A stretch of 16,402 nt of DNA from an uncultured Bacillota bacterium (GTDB taxonomy: Bacteria > Bacillota_I > Bacilli_A > Erysipelotrichales > Erysipelotrichaceae), in assembly GCA_949287785.1 (NCBI GenBank), contig CASEHR010000031.1, forward strand, positions 1 to 16,402, given 5' to 3'. A model generated the notes under the pieces. It worked only from the letters and a program-made list of their open reading frames with translations. It did not search any database and was not told the origin of the DNA. Both the position numbers and the translations under genes were made by a program. Every line of letters begins with the position of its first letter. Position 1 is the stretch's first letter. Shown here piece after piece: positions 13,923-16,402 of the stretch.

Positions 13923-14102
13923 TTATTTTCCTCTTCTCACTTTACGAGCTGCTTCTGATTTAAGCTTGCGTTTAACGCCTGGTTTAACATAGTACTCGCG
14001 CTTACGTGCCTCCATAAGGGTGCCATTGCGTGATACTTGTCTTTTGAATCTTCTTAAAGCATCATCCAAAGCTTCGTTCTCTTTTACTACGACCTTCGCC
14101 AT
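13923..14102 (-). CDS. rpsU: 30S ribosomal protein S21
   Basis: A 59-residue S21. The translation begins MAKVVVKENEALDDALRRFK and continues with the signature RQVSRNGTLMEARKREYYVKPG, ending in the basic KRKLKSEAARKVRRGK. Length and sequence fit the Firmicute family. S21 sits near the anti-Shine-Dalgarno region of 16S rRNA and helps initiation. The start is supported by AAAGGGGTG 8 bases upstream. It has its own promoter and terminator and lies just upstream of phoH, as is common in this phylum, though the frequent neighbour yqeY is absent. Confidence 0.98.
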   Translation of the reverse strand: MAKVVVKENEALDDALRRFKRQVSRNGTLMEARKREYYVKPGVKRKLKSEAARKVRRGK

Positions 14103-14134
14103 CTTTTGTCACCCCTTTCCTTCAAGGCTTACTT

Positions 14135-14163
14135 ATTTTACGCTATTAGTCTTAAAAATACAA
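14135..14163 (-). promoter_or_regulatory. Sigma-A promoter of rpsU
   Basis: -35 TTGTAT (14163-14158), 17-base spacer, -10 TAAAAT (14140-14135). It lies in the 65-base gap between the asparaginase stop and rpsU. Predicted start near 14128, giving a leader of about 26 bases with a good ribosome binding site. Confidence 0.7.
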
Positions 14164-14167
14164 GGCA

Positions 14168-15100
14168 TTAACTTTCATTTTCCAACCAGGAACGCTTAAA
14201 TGCTTCATCCGCTTCGGAATATACCTGGTCACCGTTTTCATCAAAGCCAAGACGCAATACCCTGACACCTTTCTCATCATCATCGATACAGAAGGTAAAA
14301 TCGGTGATATTGCTGTAGGCGGCATAATTGCCAAATCTGTCTAAGGCGATGACCGAAATGTCACGGGCTTTGATGCCTGAACGTTCCAAACGTCCGACCA
14401 GTTCATCTACCGCAGTCTTTGTCGCCTTATTGATATTAAACCCTTCCCTTAAAAGCTCGACGATACGATAGCTTAGACAGCCTTTAGCGATATCTTCACC
14501 CATGCCGGTAGCCGCTGCGCCACCGACTTCACTGTCTGCATAGAAGCCGGATCCGATCAGAGGCGAATCACCGATACGACCGTTATCCTTATAAAACAAG
14601 CCGCTCGTCGATGTACCGACTGTCATGTGACCACTATCATCGATCACGATGGCACCGACCGTATCATGACCGTCATAAGCTTTCAAAGGATCGTTTTCGG
14701 TCTTCTCAAGATAACGCTTTTTTGCCTTATCAGTAAGATTATTGACCTCTTCGAAGCCGTTTTTCAAAGCATATTCCTTAGCTCCTATACCGGCTAAAAT
14801 ATTATTGGCATCACGGTCTTTCAATTTATACGCGACCGCAATCGGACTGGCGATGTCTTCCATCGCCATAACTGCGCCGAATCGAAGATCATTGCCATCC
14901 ATAAAAGCTCCATCGAGCTGAACATATCCGTCACGGTTTGGTAATCCGCCTCTTGCGACACTTACAAAACGTTCGTCATTTTCAACTTCCTGGATAATCT
15001 TAAGCAATGCTTCGGCACTTGCATGCCCATTTATTAAGAGCTCATGAGCTTTTCTGACGCCTTGTTCGGCCATCAGCCAAGTAGCTATACAGCGTGCCAT
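14168..15100 (-). CDS. Glycosylasparaginase/isoaspartyl peptidase-family Ntn hydrolase
   Basis: A 310-residue member of the N-terminal nucleophile asparaginase family 2 (glycosylasparaginase type). The self-cleavage site is GHD|TVGAIV, exposing Thr147 as nucleophile. Substrate-site motifs follow: GRIGDSPLIGSGFYAD (174-189) and GGAAATGMGED (193-203). Such proteins mature into alpha and beta chains and release aspartate from asparagine-linked GlcNAc or isoaspartyl peptides. There is no signal peptide, so it acts in the cytoplasm. The start ATG shares a base with the deoC stop (TAATG), with only a weak AAGAAGAG upstream, so translation is probably coupled. The substrate is uncertain. The family call is secure. 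Confidence 0.93.
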   Translation of the reverse strand: MARCIATWLMAEQGVRKAHELLINGHASAEALLKIIQEVENDERFVSVARGGLPNRDGYVQLDGAFMDGNDLRFGAVMAMEDIASPIAVAYKLKDRDANNILAGIGAKEYALKNGFEEVNNLTDKAKKRYLEKTENDPLKAYDGHDTVGAIVIDDSGHMTVGTSTSGLFYKDNGRIGDSPLIGSGFYADSEVGGAAATGMGEDIAKGCLSYRIVELLREGFNINKATKTAVDELVGRLERSGIKARDISVIALDRFGNYAAYSNITDFTFCIDDDEKGVRVLRLGFDENGDQVYSEADEAFKRSWLENES

Positions 15101-15744
15101 TACTCTTCTTTGAGCAGTTTGACACCGCTGGAGGTACCGATACGGTCGGCACCAAGCTCGATCATCTTCAAGAAATCAGCGTGGCTTCTAACACCGCCGG
15201 CAGCTTTAACCTTGGCTTTATCACAAACACAGCTCTTCAGTAAAGATACGTCCTCAAAAGTGGCGCCATGAGTTGAAAAACCCGTCGAGGTCTTGACGTA
15301 GTCCGCTCCGCCATCGATGACGCATTGACAAGCTTCTCTTTTCTCTTCATCGCTTAAAAGACAGGTCTCGATAATTACCTTAAGGCAATGGTCACCGCAA
15401 GCTTCCTTGATCGCCCTGATCTCTTGTGTTACATAGTTCAGATCTTTATCTTTGAGCTTACCGATGTTGATGACCATATCGATCTCATCAGCGCCTTTTT
15501 TGATCGCATCTTCCGTTTCTGCGACCTTGGCTTCCGTTGTCATCTGACCCAGTGGGAAACCGATGACCGTACATACCTCAACATCACTACCCCTTAAAAG
15601 TTCTTTAGCCAGGATGATATTGCATGGATTGATACAGACGGTCTTAAAGCCGTATTCCCTTGCTTCTTCGCAAAGCTTTTCGATATCGCTTCTTCGCGCA
15701 TCAGCTTTGAGGTAAGTGTGGTCAATATACTTCGCCAGTTGCAT
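15100..15744 (-). CDS. deoC: Deoxyribose-phosphate aldolase
   Basis: A 214-residue class I aldolase that splits 2-deoxyribose 5-phosphate into glyceraldehyde 3-phosphate and acetaldehyde in deoxynucleoside salvage. The Schiff-base lysine is in YVKTSTGF (Lys151), the second lysine in VKAAGGVR (Lys180), with Asp89 in DEIDMVINIG. Length is normal. AAGGAGG 9 bases upstream supports the start, which lies within the 3' end of murE (23-base overlap). No other deo genes are seen, so it is joined with a wall gene and an asparaginase-like hydrolase rather than a nucleoside operon. Confidence 0.97.
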   Translation of the reverse strand: MQLAKYIDHTYLKADARRSDIEKLCEEAREYGFKTVCINPCNIILAKELLRGSDVEVCTVIGFPLGQMTTEAKVAETEDAIKKGADEIDMVINIGKLKDKDLNYVTQEIRAIKEACGDHCLKVIIETCLLSDEEKREACQCVIDGGADYVKTSTGFSTHGATFEDVSLLKSCVCDKAKVKAAGGVRSHADFLKMIELGADRIGTSSGVKLLKEE

Positions 15745-16402
15745 TACTTCTTTCCTCCTTCAACTTTTTGATATATTTTTTACACGCCTTATCATCTCCG
15801 ATATAAGGCTCTTTGCCAAAACTACGATAGATGAAATCTTCATCACCTTTGCCGAGAACCAAAAGAGTATCACCCTTATTCATCATATTGATGGCGATAC
15901 TGATCGCTTCTTCGCGTGATTCGACAATAATGTATTCGTGATGCTCTATACCTTTGGCGATCTCACGAGCTATGTCAATTGCACTTTCATCACGTGGATC
16001 ATCTTCAGTGAGAATGATCTTATCCGAATAATGGTCAGCCAGTTCACCAAAGACCTTGCGTTTGGCCTTGTCACGACCGCCGGCACTGCCGAATACCGAA
16101 ACGATATTCTTGCTTGTGGGAGTGATCTTTTGCGCATACTCATAGACCTTCTGAATGCCATCGGGTGTATGAGCGAAATCGACGATCACATTGAAATCCT
16201 GCCCTTCACGGATCTTGTGCATCCGTCCCGGAACAGCAGCGAGCTCTTTGAGTTTACCGATAAAGCTCTCGATATCATAACCTCTCTGATCTAAAGCGGC
16301 GATGACTGCCAGAATATTATACACATTGAACATAGCGACAAGGTTTGTGTTGATCAGATAACTACGGTCATTGTGCACCAATCTGAATTGCGTACTGTCA
16401 CC
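15722..16402 (-). CDS. murE: UDP-N-acetylmuramyl-tripeptide synthetase (partial, N-terminus beyond window)
   Basis: The C-terminal 226 residues of a Mur ligase, open to the right edge. Visible are the FNVYNILAVIAAL segment, the PGRMHKIREGQDFNVIVDFAHTPDGI junction between the central and C-terminal domains, SVFGSAGGRDKAKR, the amino-acid-selecting loop LTEDDPRDE and LGKGDED near the end. MurE adds the third stem-peptide residue to UDP-MurNAc-L-Ala-D-Glu. The loop reads DDPR; an Arg at this place is typical of diaminopimelate-adding enzymes, but it also occurs in lysine-using ones such as that of Thermotoga, so the residue added is left open. The ATP-binding GxxGKT motif lies outside the window. 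Confidence 0.94.
   Translation of the reverse strand, partial: GDSTQFRLVHNDRSYLINTNLVAMFNVYNILAVIAALDQRGYDIESFIGKLKELAAVPGRMHKIREGQDFNVIVDFAHTPDGIQKVYEYAQKITPTSKNIVSVFGSAGGRDKAKRKVFGELADHYSDKIILTEDDPRDESAIDIAREIAKGIEHHEYIIVESREEAISIAINMMNKGDTLLVLGKGDEDFIYRSFGKEPYIGDDKACKKYIKKLKEERSNATGEVY

Noticed and set aside
1..16402. Mobile elements, prophage genes or CRISPR arrays
   Set aside because: No transposase, integrase, terminal inverted repeats or regularly spaced direct repeats were seen; the genes are core housekeeping types.

Overview
The window comes from a low-to-moderate GC Gram-positive bacterium (Firmicutes/Bacillota). The evidence is a T-box leader, the infC-rpmI-rplT order with an L20-type leader, an alternative infC start codon, strong GGAGG ribosome binding sites, rpsU next to phoH, and a murI/rdgB/phosphodiesterase cluster like that of Bacillus. 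An Erysipelotrichia-like lineage is my guess from the overall feel of the proteins; the window does not prove it. I see no phage, transposon, CRISPR array or large accessory island. It reads as a compact chromosomal core region with many 1-26 bp gene overlaps.

Layout. (1) 1-2464, minus strand: a sigma-A promoter and a T-box riboswitch whose specifier reads UAC (Tyr) control a three-gene ABC importer (lipoprotein, permease, ATPase; the ATPase runs off the left edge). (2) 2508-5559, minus: a tightly coupled trio of FAD-dependent dehydrogenase (COG2509 type), Sel1-repeat/GNAT fusion and Cof-type HAD phosphatase, each joined by an ATGA overlap. (3) 5741-7147, minus: promoter, L20-type attenuator, infC (AUC start), rpmI, rplT, then tRNA-Glu(CUC) and a terminator, apparently one transcript. 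(4) 7159-10976, minus: rdgB, lit-like, trmL, a VanY-like protein, murI and a YfcE-type phosphodiesterase, again tightly packed. (5) 10930-12913, plus: a choline-kinase-like phosphotransferase, a diacylglycerol-kinase-family lipid kinase and a solitary DinJ/RelB-type antitoxin. (6) 12865-14163, minus: phoH, plus rpsU with its own promoter and terminator; the 59-residue rpsU is easy to miss. (7) 14168-16402, minus: murE (cut by the right edge), deoC and a glycosylasparaginase-family Ntn hydrolase.

How it fits together. The region mixes translation (IF3, L35, L20, S21, tRNA-Glu, TrmL), cell-wall and envelope work (MurI, MurE, VanY-like, Lit-like, lipid kinase, LicA-like kinase), nucleotide hygiene and salvage (RdgB, DeoC) and one regulated amino-acid importer. 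The least ordinary items are the Tyr-type T-box on the importer, the VanY-like protein that keeps its zinc ligands but has lost the catalytic Glu, the Sel1-GNAT fusion, the AUC start of infC, two possible leaderless genes with identical TATAAT-N6-ATG spacing, and the orphan antitoxin whose 3' end overlaps phoH.
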